From the NCBI GenBank assembly GCA_050297855.1, contig JBNKTC010000020.1, positions 1 through 64,000 on the forward strand: a stretch of DNA of 64,000 bases. The letters are read 5' to 3'. Shown one piece after another: positions 35,066 to 43,810 of the stretch. Position 1 is the first letter of the stretch. The number at the start of each line of letters is the position of its first letter. The position numbers and the translations under genes are program-made. A model generated the notes under the pieces. It ran no database searches and was not told where the DNA came from. It was given only the letters and a program-made list of their open reading frames with translations. The DNA comes from SZUA-545 sp050297855. GTDB taxonomy: Bacteria; Campylobacterota; Campylobacteria; Campylobacterales; SZUA-545.

Positions 35066-35951
35066 CTAACCTTTTTCCTCGGATATAACTGGGAGCATCC
35101 ACCTCTTTTTTGGAGGGGGCCTGAAGGGAGTCGATACGCAGGGAACCGGTTTGACAGCCGACGACAATGTGATCCTTCTCCATGGCCAGGATCTCCCCGG
35201 GACGGTTGGAGGACTCGGCTTCGTGGAGCGAAAGCTTCTTCAGTGCCAGCTTCGACTCCAGGAAGACACCCGGCCAGGGATAGAAGGCACGATACTTCCG
35301 GTCTACCTGCACAGCTGTGACAAACTCTACCTCCGCTTCGGATTTGTTTCTTTTTTTCACATGCGTGGCATCGCAGGCCCGCTGCTTCAGGGGGACAATA
35401 TCTGAAAAATTGAGCAGGACATCCTTCGTCAGCTCCCCCGCTAGCCGGGAGAGGTCATCCATGAGGTCTTCGCTCCGCTTCGTTGTAATATCCTCCTGGT
35501 AGACAAACCCCAGCATCTCCCCGCTGTCAAGTCCCTCTTCCATGAGCATAGCCGTCACCCCGGCATAGGGATCGCCGTTCAGGATCGTCTCCTGGATCGG
35601 GCTGGCTCCGCGGTAGCCCGGCAGGATAGAGGCGTGAAGATTGATGCAGGGGGCAATATCAAGGATCTCCCGCTTTAAAAGCTGCCCGTATGCTGCAACG
35701 ACAATAAAATCGGGATCACAGGAGCGGATGGCATCCACCGCTTCGGGATCGTTAATATTGTTCGGCTGATACAGGGGAAGACCCAGCGTTTCGGCTTCGA
35801 CCTTGACATCCGGCGGCGTCATGATCTTTTTCCGACCGACCGGCTTGTCCGGCTGGGTAAAGACCGATGCCACCGTAAAGCGCTCATCGGCGGCCAGGGC
35901 GCTCAGGATATTTTTTGCATAGAGGGGGGTCCCCATATAGACTATCTTCAT
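35043..35951 (-). CDS. fmt: Methionyl-tRNA formyltransferase
   Basis: A 302-residue enzyme that formylates initiator Met-tRNA with 10-formyl-THF. The hydrolase-type core has the HxSxLPxYRG signature as HASILPGYRGASPI, with catalytic Asp in EEGLDSGEML, and the C-terminal OB domain (about 205-302) is present. Slightly shorter than E. coli (315). It heads the fmt-birA-parA-parB overlap series. Confidence 0.95.
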   Translation of the reverse strand: MKIVYMGTPLYAKNILSALAADERFTVASVFTQPDKPVGRKKIMTPPDVKVEAETLGLPLYQPNNINDPEAVDAIRSCDPDFIVVAAYGQLLKREILDIAPCINLHASILPGYRGASPIQETILNGDPYAGVTAMLMEEGLDSGEMLGFVYQEDITTKRSEDLMDDLSRLAGELTKDVLLNFSDIVPLKQRACDATHVKKRNKSEAEVEFVTAVQVDRKYRAFYPWPGVFLESKLALKKLSLHEAESSNRPGEILAMEKDHIVVGCQTGSLRIDSLQAPSKKEVDAPSYIRGKRLGVGDTLS

Positions 35952-36008
35952 GCAGTGCCTTCGTAAAACATTGACGGCATTATAGTCTAAAACGGGTAAG
36001 GGGGAGGT

Positions 36009-37598
36009 TTAGGATTTAAACTCCCCGAGGCGGTTTTCCAGGTCTTCGGCACTGGATGTCAGGTTGTGCGCAATGGAAGAGACCTCACCGATGGCCAGCG
36101 TGTTTTTCTCTGCCAGCGATGTCACGTTCTGCATGTCTTCGACCAGCGATTTTGTCTTGTGGGCGATCACCGTGGCCAGCTGGGACGAGTGGCCCGAGAT
36201 CTGGACGGTCGAATCCATCCGCTTTCGCGTATCGGACGTCTTGGCCTGAACCACATTGGCCTCGTCGGCGATGTGGGTCATCTCCTTGGAGTTATCCAGC
36301 ATCATGGCTGTGGTATCGCCGATCGCCTGGAGCAGGACGTTGATCGTCGTATCGATCTCGCGCAGAGAGCTTTGGGTCCGCTCGGCCAGCTTGCGCACTT
36401 CATCGGCGACAACGGCAAAACCGCGACCGTGCTCCCCTGCCCTTGCCGCTTCGATCGCCGCGTTCAGGGCCAGCAGGTTGGTCTGGTCGGCAATATCATT
36501 GATCACTGCCAGGATCGACTTGACCTGTTCTCCCTCCTGGTTAAGCTGATCCAGACGGGAGGAGAGCTCCACCTGCTTCTCCGATGCCCCGTTGATGGAG
36601 TGGATGACGGTCGAGAGGGTATCGATCATCTCGTGCAGGACGATGGCCGTTGCTTCCAGGTCTTCGGTCGTCGTAATAGCCGCCTCTTCACTCTCGTTGA
36701 GCTTCGACTGGATCTCGGCGATCTTGGTGTTGGAGGATTTGGTCATCCGGTTCTGCTCTTCGATCCCGCTCTTGATCCCGTCGGCCAGGGTATTGAGGGT
36801 ATTTCCTGCTTCCACCGACTGGGTCGAGGCCCTCTTGGCCGCCGTGATGGTCTCCTGGATCTTGGTGATGAAGTCATCGATATGGGCCGTCGCATTGGCC
36901 AGTTCGTCTTCGCCCCGGATGTTGAGCCGCTTGGTCAGGTCACCCTGTCCGCTTGCCAGGTCCTTGGCCACATCGGTCAGTTTTTCGATGGCTACAAAAA
37001 GCTCTTTTTTAAAAAAGAGGACAAAGACCACCACCATAAAGAGCGAAGCCAGGATCATCGCAACGGAGATCTGCCACTGAGAGGTAGCGATACTCTCGTC
37101 CGTTTCGGTCAGCGAGACCGACATATCCATCACACCCAGAACATCCCCTTTCTGTACGTTGACATGGCAGACAAGGCACTCGTCGTTGGCGATCAGCGGC
37201 CGGATCATCCGGAGCTGGTGGACATCTTTATTCATATAATCAAATGTATTGATCTGTTTGGATCTGAACACCTCTAGGTGGAGGGGGTCGTTGGTCTGGC
37301 TCTCGTCCAGACCGAAGAGTTCGATGATGCTGGAGGATTTATGCACACTCAGGGCGCTGATGCCCTTGATGGCCTTGGACTCGTGGATAAAACGTTCGAT
37401 CACCTCTCGGCTGCCCTGGTTCATCCCTTCGCGGATCTTCTGGAACACCGCCTCGGATACGACACTCAGATATTTTTGCGTATTGTTCTGAAGTTTTGAT
37501 TTATAATCGTGTGAAAGATAGATCACCAATCCCACGGTCTCTATCGTAAAGAATACGACCATTGTAAAGATGATTTTTGCATTGAGCGTTTTTAACAT
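36009..37598 (-). CDS. Methyl-accepting chemotaxis protein with periplasmic c-type heme motif
   Basis: A 529-residue chemoreceptor: transmembrane helix 1 (about 8-28), periplasmic sensor (about 30-183), transmembrane helix 2 (about 184-203), HAMP (about 204-256) and a cytoplasmic signalling coiled coil with the conserved tip DQTNLLALNAAIEAARAGEH and FAVVADEVRKLAERT. The sensor contains CLVCH at 141-145, preceded by RPLIANDE and followed by VLGVMDMSVSL. This layout is known from heme-bearing periplasmic sensors of Geobacter chemoreceptors and kinases, so covalent heme and redox, oxygen or NO sensing are inferred. No cheW/cheA genes adjoin it. Confidence 0.9.
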   Translation of the reverse strand: MLKTLNAKIIFTMVVFFTIETVGLVIYLSHDYKSKLQNNTQKYLSVVSEAVFQKIREGMNQGSREVIERFIHESKAIKGISALSVHKSSSIIELFGLDESQTNDPLHLEVFRSKQINTFDYMNKDVHQLRMIRPLIANDECLVCHVNVQKGDVLGVMDMSVSLTETDESIATSQWQISVAMILASLFMVVVFVLFFKKELFVAIEKLTDVAKDLASGQGDLTKRLNIRGEDELANATAHIDDFITKIQETITAAKRASTQSVEAGNTLNTLADGIKSGIEEQNRMTKSSNTKIAEIQSKLNESEEAAITTTEDLEATAIVLHEMIDTLSTVIHSINGASEKQVELSSRLDQLNQEGEQVKSILAVINDIADQTNLLALNAAIEAARAGEHGRGFAVVADEVRKLAERTQSSLREIDTTINVLLQAIGDTTAMMLDNSKEMTHIADEANVVQAKTSDTRKRMDSTVQISGHSSQLATVIAHKTKSLVEDMQNVTSLAEKNTLAIGEVSSIAHNLTSSAEDLENRLGEFKS

Positions 37599-37632
37599 AT
37601 AAGCCCCTACCTTCTGCCCAAAAGTAGGAGGA

Positions 37633-37641
37633 TTGTAGCAC
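37633..37641 (-). promoter_or_regulatory. Extended -10 promoter for the heme-type chemoreceptor
   Basis: Read on the minus strand: TGC-TACAAT, 35 bases upstream of the ATG, with a GAAGG/AGGGG ribosome-binding region between. The chemoreceptor therefore appears to be a single-gene sigma-70 unit rather than a flagellar sigma-28 one. Confidence 0.5.
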
Positions 37642-37662
37642 GGAAAGGTTTAGATTCGCCCC

Positions 37663-38421
37663 TTAGCGGGAGAAGAGCGTCCCGCCGATATGATCGTGGT
37701 GCAACAGATAGGCAGTGACATCACGCAGGTCAAAGCCGCTGCTTAAAAACATCGCTTTGCCGTTTTCAAGCAGGAAGTCGGCCGCTTTGAGTTTGGTGAC
37801 AATCCCGCCCGTGGCAAACTCGCTGTTGGGGGTATGGCATGCGTCCAGCGCCTCGGCCGGGATATGCGAGACCTGTTTAAGCAGTTTTGCACCCGCTGTC
37901 GTTTTAGGATTGGCATCGTAATAGCCGTCGATATCCGTCAGGATGACCAGCATATCCGCATCGAATTTGAATGCCGCATGGGCAGCCAGCTGGTCGTTGT
38001 CACCGAAGACAAGCTCTTCGGTCGCTGTTACATCGTTTTCGTTGATAATCGGCAGGACTCCGTTTTTCAGCAGTACTTCGATGGCATTTTTGGCATGGCG
38101 CGTCCGCTTGATGGAATCAAAATCGTCAGCTGTCAGCAACATCTGTGAACAGATCACGCCGTGGGCACGGAAACGGTCTTTGTAATGGCGCATTAAAAGG
38201 GGCTGCCCGATCGCTGCCAGAGCCTGGCGGTTGGCTACCTCTTTTTTATCCAGCGGCAGCGACGTATATCCTGCGGCTACGGCCCCCGAACTGACAAAGA
38301 TCACTTCGTACTGCTCTTTGAGCTTGGCGATAAAATCAACCAGGTTGCCGAGCCGCTCCATGGCGAGGGTACCCTCTTCTGTCAGAACCGCACTGCCAAC
38401 CTTAATAACAAGCCGCTTCAT
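37663..38421 (-). CDS. proB: Glutamate 5-kinase
   Basis: A 252-residue amino-acid kinase for the first step of proline synthesis. GSAVLTEEG, SSGAVAAGY, INENDVTA and the ATP-site ILTDIDGYYDANPKT with FATGGIVTKLKAA are visible. It lacks the C-terminal PUA domain found in the 367-residue E. coli enzyme, as in other Campylobacterota. It starts 3 bases after obgE ends. Confidence 0.94.
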   Translation of the reverse strand: MKRLVIKVGSAVLTEEGTLAMERLGNLVDFIAKLKEQYEVIFVSSGAVAAGYTSLPLDKKEVANRQALAAIGQPLLMRHYKDRFRAHGVICSQMLLTADDFDSIKRTRHAKNAIEVLLKNGVLPIINENDVTATEELVFGDNDQLAAHAAFKFDADMLVILTDIDGYYDANPKTTAGAKLLKQVSHIPAEALDACHTPNSEFATGGIVTKLKAADFLLENGKAMFLSSGFDLRDVTAYLLHHDHIGGTLFSR

Positions 38422-38424
38422 TAC

Positions 38425-39477
38425 TTATCCCCGTATTTTATGATTCAGCGTATGGATAAGTTTTTTCGTATTGAGATACGATACCGACGAGATCGGAAGG
38501 ACAAACCCGGGGGAAACGTCCTTTGCCTCGTTGATATAGAAGGGATGTTCACTCTCTTCATATTCACCGATATTGAGGTGTTTCATAAAAGCTGCGATCT
38601 TTTCATGTGCCTCTTCGTCGCTGAGGGCATCCACACGCGTCAGTGCAATCCCGTAGTTTTTGGAGGAGAGCATCTGGGAGTAGTTGGTCAACTCTTTTTT
38701 GAGAATTTCGTACTGCTCTTCCAGCGTTCTGTAGTTGGCAATATCGAGCATAAAGAGAAGGTATTTCGTACGCTCGATATGGCGCAAGAACTCAAGCCCC
38801 AGACCCTTTCCGTCACTGGCCCCGCCGATGATCCCGGGAATATCCGCCATGACGAAAGAGGTATAGTCCCCGGCATCCACGACTCCCAGATTGGGGGTGA
38901 GGGTCGTAAACTCGTAGTTGGCTACTTCCGGCTTGGCGCTGCTGATCGTGGAGATCAGCGTCGACTTCCCGACGTTGGGGAAACCGACAAGTCCGACATC
39001 CGCGATCAGTTTCAGCTCCAGATGGACTGTTTTACTCTCACCGGGAACCCCGGGTTGGGCATAAGTCGGTCGCTGATTGGTCGAAGATTTAAAGCGGGTG
39101 TTCCCAAGGCCCCCTTTGCCCCCTTCTAAAAAGAGTGCTTTCTCACCCGGTTCTTTGAGATCCAGCAGCAGTTCGCCGCTCTCTTCATCAATTACCTGGG
39201 TCCCGGGGGGAACAATAACGACCAGGTTCTCACCTGATTTACCCGTCATGTTCTTTTTGCCGCCGGGCTGACCGTTTTTGGCCTTCATCTGATGTCTGCC
39301 GCGAAGGGACGAAAGGGTATCTGTATTATTGTCTACCTGAAAATAGACGCTACCGCCACGACCGCCGTCACCGCCGTCGGGACCACCCTGGACAATAAAT
39401 TTTTCGCGATGGAAGGATACGGCACCCGCTCCGCCTTTTCCCGAACTCAGTGTTATCTTTACTCGATCAATAAACAA
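38425..39477 (-). CDS. obgE: Ribosome-associated GTPase Obg/CgtA
   Basis: A 350-residue GTPase for 50S assembly and stress control. The glycine-rich Obg fold (1-158; GKGGAGAVSFHREKF, GGDGGRGGSVYF) is followed by a G domain with GFPNVGKSTLI, DIPGI and the base-recognition TRVD. The start codon is TTG (TTGTTTATTGAT), with AAAAAGG eight bases before it. It follows rpmA by 63 bases, a gap containing a GGGGC/GCCCC hairpin. Confidence 0.94.
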   Translation of the reverse strand: MFIDRVKITLSSGKGGAGAVSFHREKFIVQGGPDGGDGGRGGSVYFQVDNNTDTLSSLRGRHQMKAKNGQPGGKKNMTGKSGENLVVIVPPGTQVIDEESGELLLDLKEPGEKALFLEGGKGGLGNTRFKSSTNQRPTYAQPGVPGESKTVHLELKLIADVGLVGFPNVGKSTLISTISSAKPEVANYEFTTLTPNLGVVDAGDYTSFVMADIPGIIGGASDGKGLGLEFLRHIERTKYLLFMLDIANYRTLEEQYEILKKELTNYSQMLSSKNYGIALTRVDALSDEEAHEKIAAFMKHLNIGEYEESEHPFYINEAKDVSPGFVLPISSVSYLNTKKLIHTLNHKIRG

Positions 39478-39500
39478 AGCCGATGCCTTTTTTAATAAGA

Positions 39501-39515
39501 GGGGCGAAATGCCCC
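39501..39515 (-). terminator. GC hairpin between rpmA and obgE
   Basis: GGGGC (501-505, offset 39000) and GCCCC (511-515) pair around a 5-nt loop. On the minus strand only a weak T-rich stretch (TCTTATT) follows, so it is either a partial terminator that lowers obgE relative to ribosomal proteins or an RNA-stabilising stem. Confidence 0.4.
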
Positions 39516-39540
39516 GGATTTAGAAAATTTTGTAGAAGAA

Positions 39541-39798
39541 TTAAGAAGCTGCGTAAACAGAAACTTTTTTTCTGTTTTTGTCTTTTCGTTCGAATTTGAC
39601 TTCGCCGTCGATCAGTGCGAAGATTGTGTGGTCTTTACCCATACCTACACCGTTTCCAAGGTGGAATTTAGTTCCACGCTGACGTACGATGATGTTACCG
39701 GCTCTTACAGCTTCGCCACCGAATTTTTTGATACCAAGCCGACGTCCAGCGGAGTCGCGGTTATTCTGGGTACTACCCTGACCTTTCTTGTGTGCCAT
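39541..39798 (-). CDS. rpmA: 50S ribosomal protein L27
   Basis: An 85-residue ribosomal protein near the peptidyl transferase centre. MAHKKGQGSTQNNRDSAGRR at the N-terminus and VRQRGTKFHLGNGVGMGKD are diagnostic. There is no cleavable N-terminal extension. It lies 9 bases after rplU. Confidence 0.97.
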   Translation of the reverse strand: MAHKKGQGSTQNNRDSAGRRLGIKKFGGEAVRAGNIIVRQRGTKFHLGNGVGMGKDHTIFALIDGEVKFERKDKNRKKVSVYAAS

Positions 39799-39807
39799 GT
39801 CTAATCC

Positions 39808-40107
39808 TTATGCAGAAATTTTAGTGATTCGTACGCGAGTGAACTCTCGTCTGAAACCGCGTTTCAGTTTGGAGTCTTTTCGTCGTCGTTTTTTGTAGAT
39901 AACAACTTTTCTGTCTTTACCTTCGTTGATCACTTCAGCCGTAACTTTGGCTCCGTCAACAAAAGGTGCGCCTACTTTACCTTCTACCATCAGTACTTCG
40001 TCGAACTCTACGACGTCTTTTGGCTGCTTGCTCATTTTGTCAAGGCAGAGGATATCACCCTCTTGCACTTTATACTGCTTGCCACCGTTTTTAATAACTG
40101 CGTACAT
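39808..40107 (-). CDS. rplU: 50S ribosomal protein L21
   Basis: A 99-residue ribosomal protein. MYAVIKNGGKQYKVQEGDIL is the standard N-terminus, which fixes the start at 40107 although the frame extends ten codons upstream; AAAAGG precedes this ATG. The C-terminus KKRRRKDSKLKRGFRREFTR is typical. First gene of rplU-rpmA-obgE-proB. Confidence 0.96.
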   Translation of the reverse strand: MYAVIKNGGKQYKVQEGDILCLDKMSKQPKDVVEFDEVLMVEGKVGAPFVDGAKVTAEVINEGKDRKVVIYKKRRRKDSKLKRGFRREFTRVRITKISA

Positions 40108-40146
40108 TGTATACCTTTTATATATTTTAGAACGCAAAATGAGTCA

Positions 40147-40256
40147 GACCCATCTTGTCTATGTCAAAGCCAAAAACTGTACTTTGAGTACACTTTTCCT
40201 CTTTAATTGCTGGCCGCTAAGGCACTAAAGCTTACCTCGTTCGAGGCAGATGATTT
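40147..40256 (+). repeat. Dispersed structured repeat, copy B
   Basis: Plus-strand element matching copy A (20253 down to 20086, minus strand). It has TGTAC-TTTGA-GTACA (40178-40192) and CCTC-GTTC-GAGG (40235-40246). GCCGCTAA (40213-40220) pairs perfectly with TTAGCGGC (40282-40289) and so encloses the second hairpin. It lies between lepA and rplU, antisense to both, in a 233-base region without a gene. Promoter elements for rplU must lie within or beside it; the minus strand reads TTGACAT at 40167-40161. Confidence 0.65.
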
Positions 40257-40340
40257 CTTACAATGTTGCAAGAATCCTTATTTAGCGGCGTCAAAAATTT
40301 TCGGCATTCTAACCAATCGAACATTAAAGTCCGTTTAAAT

Positions 40341-42131
40341 TTAGTCCATTTTAAGGACGCTTAAGAACGCCTCCTGGGGCAACTGGACCTTACCGATCGC
40401 TTTCATCCGCTTCTTACCGGCCTTCTGCTTCTCAAGCAGCTTTCGTTTACGGGTGATATCCCCGCCGTAACATTTGGCCGTTACGTTTTTGCCGACGGAC
40501 TTGACCGTCTCACGGGCGATGATCTTGTTGCCCACGCTGGCCTGGATCGCCACCTCGAAGAGTTGGCGGTCGACGAGTTCTTTCATCGTCTTGGTCAGCG
40601 CACGCCCTTTGCTGTCGGCCTGCTCACGCGGCACGATCAGCGAAAGGGCATCCACGACCTCACCGGCAACCCGGACGTCGAGCTTGACCAGATCACCCTC
40701 ACGGTATTCGATCGGTTCATAGTCAAAGCTTGCGTACCCTTTTGTCGTGGACTTCAGCTTATCGTAGAAATCGATAAAGACCTCGTTCATCGGCATCGCA
40801 TAGACCAGCATGACCCGCTCGGGGGAGAGGTAGTCCATCTTCTCCTGCTGCCCGCGTTTTTGGGTCATCAATGTGATCACGTTCCCGACGAACTCGCTGG
40901 GCACGATCACCGTCGCCCGGACATAGGGTTCTTTCATGCCCTGGATGTGCTGGGGCTCGGGAAGCTCCACCGGGTTTTGTACCAGGACCATTGACCCGTC
41001 CGTCTTGTACACTTCATATGTAACCGTCGGGGCCGTAGCGATCAGGTCGAGGCCGAACTCGCGCTCCAGCCGCTCCTTGATCACCTCCATGTGCAGAAGG
41101 CCGAGGAAACCGACACGGAAACCGAATCCCAGTGCCACAGAGGTCTCCGGCTCGTAGGCGATGGAGTCGTCGTTAAGCTTCAGCTTGTCCAGTGCTTCCC
41201 TAAGGTCTTCGAAACGGTCCGTATCGATCGGGTAAAGCCCCGCAAAGACAAACGGTTTGGCTTCATGGAAATCGGTCACCGGCTCTTTGGCCTTGTTGCT
41301 GTCATCCGTGATCGTATCGCCGACCTTGACCTCCGAAACAGTCTTAAGGCCCAGGACGACGATCCCGATCTCTCCGCATTCGATTCGGTCTGTTTTAATA
41401 CTCTTGACCGGGTGGGGATACATCAGATCCAGCACTTCGTGGGATTTTTTGGTCCCCATGAGATAGATCTTCTGTTTTTTTCTGATCGAGCCGTCCATGA
41501 CACGCACCAGCGCCACGGCACCCAGGTAGTTGTCAAACCAGCTGTCGTAGACCAGGGCCTTTGTCGGTGCGTCAGGATCACCGCTGGGAGCAGGGACCTT
41601 TTCCACGATCGTATCGAGCAGCTCTTTGATCCCGATCCCCGATTTGGCGGAGACCAGATTGGCATCGGAACAGTCGATCCCGATCGTATGCTCGATCTCG
41701 TCTTTGACCTTCTCCACTTCGGCTGAGGGAAGATCGATCTTGTTGATGACCGGGATGATCTCCAGGTCGTTATCCAACGCCATATAGACGTTGGCGATCG
41801 TCTGGGCTTCGACCCCCTGGGCCGCATCGACGACCAGCAGTGCCCCGTCGCTGGAGACCAGGGACTTGCTTACTTCATGGGAGAAGTCGACGTGTCCGGG
41901 GGTGTCGATCAGGTTGAGGACATACGTCTCACCGTCCTTGACATAATTAAGACGGACACTCTGGGCTTTGATCGTGATGCCGCGCTCTTTCTCAATATCC
42001 ATATTGTCAAGCATCTGAGCGCCCAGCTCCCGTTCGGTAACGGTCTGGGTCTCCTGGATCAGGCGGTCGGCCAGGGTGCTTTTCCCGTGGTCGATGTGGG
42101 CGATAATCGAAAAGTTTCTGATATTTTTCAT
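40341..42131 (-). CDS. lepA: Elongation factor 4 (LepA)
   Basis: A 596-residue translational GTPase. G motifs AHIDHGKST, DTPGH and NKID are intact, switch I contains RERGITIK-like KERGITIK, and the family-specific C-terminal domain (ERVMLVYAMPMNEVFIDFYD, LLEKQKAGKKRMK) is present. Normal length (E. coli 599). It ends the prs-lepA-type run; prs lies 22 bases upstream. Confidence 0.97.
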   Translation of the reverse strand: MKNIRNFSIIAHIDHGKSTLADRLIQETQTVTERELGAQMLDNMDIEKERGITIKAQSVRLNYVKDGETYVLNLIDTPGHVDFSHEVSKSLVSSDGALLVVDAAQGVEAQTIANVYMALDNDLEIIPVINKIDLPSAEVEKVKDEIEHTIGIDCSDANLVSAKSGIGIKELLDTIVEKVPAPSGDPDAPTKALVYDSWFDNYLGAVALVRVMDGSIRKKQKIYLMGTKKSHEVLDLMYPHPVKSIKTDRIECGEIGIVVLGLKTVSEVKVGDTITDDSNKAKEPVTDFHEAKPFVFAGLYPIDTDRFEDLREALDKLKLNDDSIAYEPETSVALGFGFRVGFLGLLHMEVIKERLEREFGLDLIATAPTVTYEVYKTDGSMVLVQNPVELPEPQHIQGMKEPYVRATVIVPSEFVGNVITLMTQKRGQQEKMDYLSPERVMLVYAMPMNEVFIDFYDKLKSTTKGYASFDYEPIEYREGDLVKLDVRVAGEVVDALSLIVPREQADSKGRALTKTMKELVDRQLFEVAIQASVGNKIIARETVKSVGKNVTAKCYGGDITRKRKLLEKQKAGKKRMKAIGKVQLPQEAFLSVLKMD

Positions 42132-42153
42132 TCAATCCTGTCTTTGAAACTGT

Positions 42154-43083
42154 TTACGAAAAGAGTCCGTTAACACTTTCATTATTGACGATCCGTCGGA
42201 TCACCTCTGCAAACAGCGGGGCGATGGAGAGGACCGTGATTTTCTTAGACTCTTTTCGAAGCGGGATGGAGTTGGTGACGATCAACTCGTCCAGCTCCCC
42301 GTTTTCGATCCGGTCATATGCCGGTCCGTTGAGCAGCGGGTGGGAGCAGCATGCCATGACGCTGTTTGCCCCATGCTCTTTCAGTGCCTTGGCCGCACCG
42401 ACAAGGGTTCCTGCCGTATCGATCATGTCGTCGATCATAATAACGTCTTTGCCCGTCACATCGCCGATGATATTCATCACTTCCGACTCGTTGGCTTTCT
42501 CCCGGCGCTTGTCGACAATGACCAGGTCAAGGTTCAGACGGTTGGCCAGGGCTCGGGCTCGGGCAACCCCGCCGATATCCGGGCTGGCAACAATCGGGTT
42601 TTTGAGGTTTTTCTGTTTGAGGTAGTCCGCAAACAGGATCGCCCCGTAGAGGTTATCGACAGGAATATCGAAAAAGCCCTGGATCTGGCCGGCATGAAGG
42701 TCAAGGGTAACGACCCGGTCGATCCCCGCCTTTTCGATCATGTTGGAGACCAGTTTGGCCGTAATCGGTACCCGCGGGGCCGCTTTGCGGTCCTGTCTGG
42801 CATACCCGAAGTACGGGATGACCGCGATGATGCTGCTGGCACTGGAGCGTTTGAGCGCATCGGTCATGATCAACAGTTCCATCAGGTTGTCGTTTGTCGG
42901 CGGGCAGGTAGGCTGGACCATAAAGACATCCCGTCCACGGACACTCTCTTTTACCTGGACCCCGATCTCGCCGTCGGCGAACTTGTTGATCTTCACTTCG
43001 CCCAGACGTGTGTCGAGTTCCTTGACAATCTCTTCCGCCAGCGTCGGGTGGGCCGAACCGCTGAAAACCTTGTAACCCTTCAT
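42154..43083 (-). CDS. prs: Ribose-phosphate pyrophosphokinase
   Basis: A 309-residue PRPP synthase. MKGYKVFSGSAHPTLAEEI marks the start (43083); the frame extends 15 codons into efp but this ATG gives the standard length and sits 1 base after the efp stop. PRPP-binding VIVDKRRE and VIMIDDMIDTAGTL, and the flexible-loop YARQDRK, are intact. Product feeds nucleotide, His, Trp and NAD synthesis. Confidence 0.96.
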   Translation of the reverse strand: MKGYKVFSGSAHPTLAEEIVKELDTRLGEVKINKFADGEIGVQVKESVRGRDVFMVQPTCPPTNDNLMELLIMTDALKRSSASSIIAVIPYFGYARQDRKAAPRVPITAKLVSNMIEKAGIDRVVTLDLHAGQIQGFFDIPVDNLYGAILFADYLKQKNLKNPIVASPDIGGVARARALANRLNLDLVIVDKRREKANESEVMNIIGDVTGKDVIMIDDMIDTAGTLVGAAKALKEHGANSVMACCSHPLLNGPAYDRIENGELDELIVTNSIPLRKESKKITVLSIAPLFAEVIRRIVNNESVNGLFS

Positions 43084-43084
43084 G

Positions 43085-43651
43085 TTATTTCGCTTTTTCC
43101 AGGTAAACACCCTCTTTAGTATCGACACGGATCACATCCCCCTCTAGAATGTGGAAAGGAACGTTGACGACCGCTCCGGTTTCCAGTGTGGCCGGTTTTT
43201 TACCGCCCTGAGACGTGTCCCCTTTGAAATCGGGTGGCGTGTCAACTACTTTCAGCTCGACAACCTGCGGCAGTTCGATAGAGATCGGTTTGCCGTTAAA
43301 GAACAGGACATCAACTTCCATCGTCTCAAGCATATACTCCACAACGTCGCTCACCTGATCTTCCGTCAGACCGATCTGCTCGAACGTCGTCGTGTCCATG
43401 AACTGATAAAACTCCCCGTCGTTGTAGAGGTACTGCATCGTCTTATTCTCAAGGTTAGGCACTTCCGCCTTGTCCCCGGCGTGGAACGTTTTTTCGATCA
43501 CACGGCCGTTAAGCAGTGATTTGATCTTGGTCCGTACAAACGCCGCACCCTTCCCCGGCTTGACGTGCTGATACTCCGTAATACGGTACGGAACGCCGTC
43601 CAGTTCGATTCTAAGACCCTTTTTCAGGTCACTCATTGAGATTGTTGCCAT
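43085..43651 (-). CDS. efp: Elongation factor P
   Basis: A 188-residue three-domain factor that relieves ribosome stalling at polyproline. VKPGKGAAFVRTKIKSLL contains the loop lysine (PGKG) that is modified in EpmA-type organisms; no epmA is seen in this window. The C-terminal signature is intact (GDVIRVDTKEGVYL). Promoter TATAAT at 43684-43679 on the minus strand. Followed directly by prs. Confidence 0.95.
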   Translation of the reverse strand: MATISMSDLKKGLRIELDGVPYRITEYQHVKPGKGAAFVRTKIKSLLNGRVIEKTFHAGDKAEVPNLENKTMQYLYNDGEFYQFMDTTTFEQIGLTEDQVSDVVEYMLETMEVDVLFFNGKPISIELPQVVELKVVDTPPDFKGDTSQGGKKPATLETGAVVNVPFHILEGDVIRVDTKEGVYLEKAK

Positions 43652-43678
43652 TGATTTCTCCAGCTGATTTTTTGGGTG

Positions 43679-43684
43679 ATTATA
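43679..43684 (-). promoter_or_regulatory. Sigma-70 -10 box for efp-prs-lepA
   Basis: Minus-strand TATAAT 28 bases upstream of the efp start codon; no convincing -35 box, as expected for this phylum. Confidence 0.55.
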
Positions 43685-43810
43685 CTTAAAAAGGACTTAG
43701 CCGGGTGTTAATAAACCGAACTAAATTCTCCTTTTCCACAGGATACTCTTAATTAAAACTGACTAAAATATTTTACTTGTTCTATTATCAATTTCAAAAA
43801 GGATAACTCG

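Noticed and set aside
36066..37277. 403-codon plus-strand frame
   Set aside because: Antisense to the chemoreceptor; His/Arg/Asp-rich shadow.
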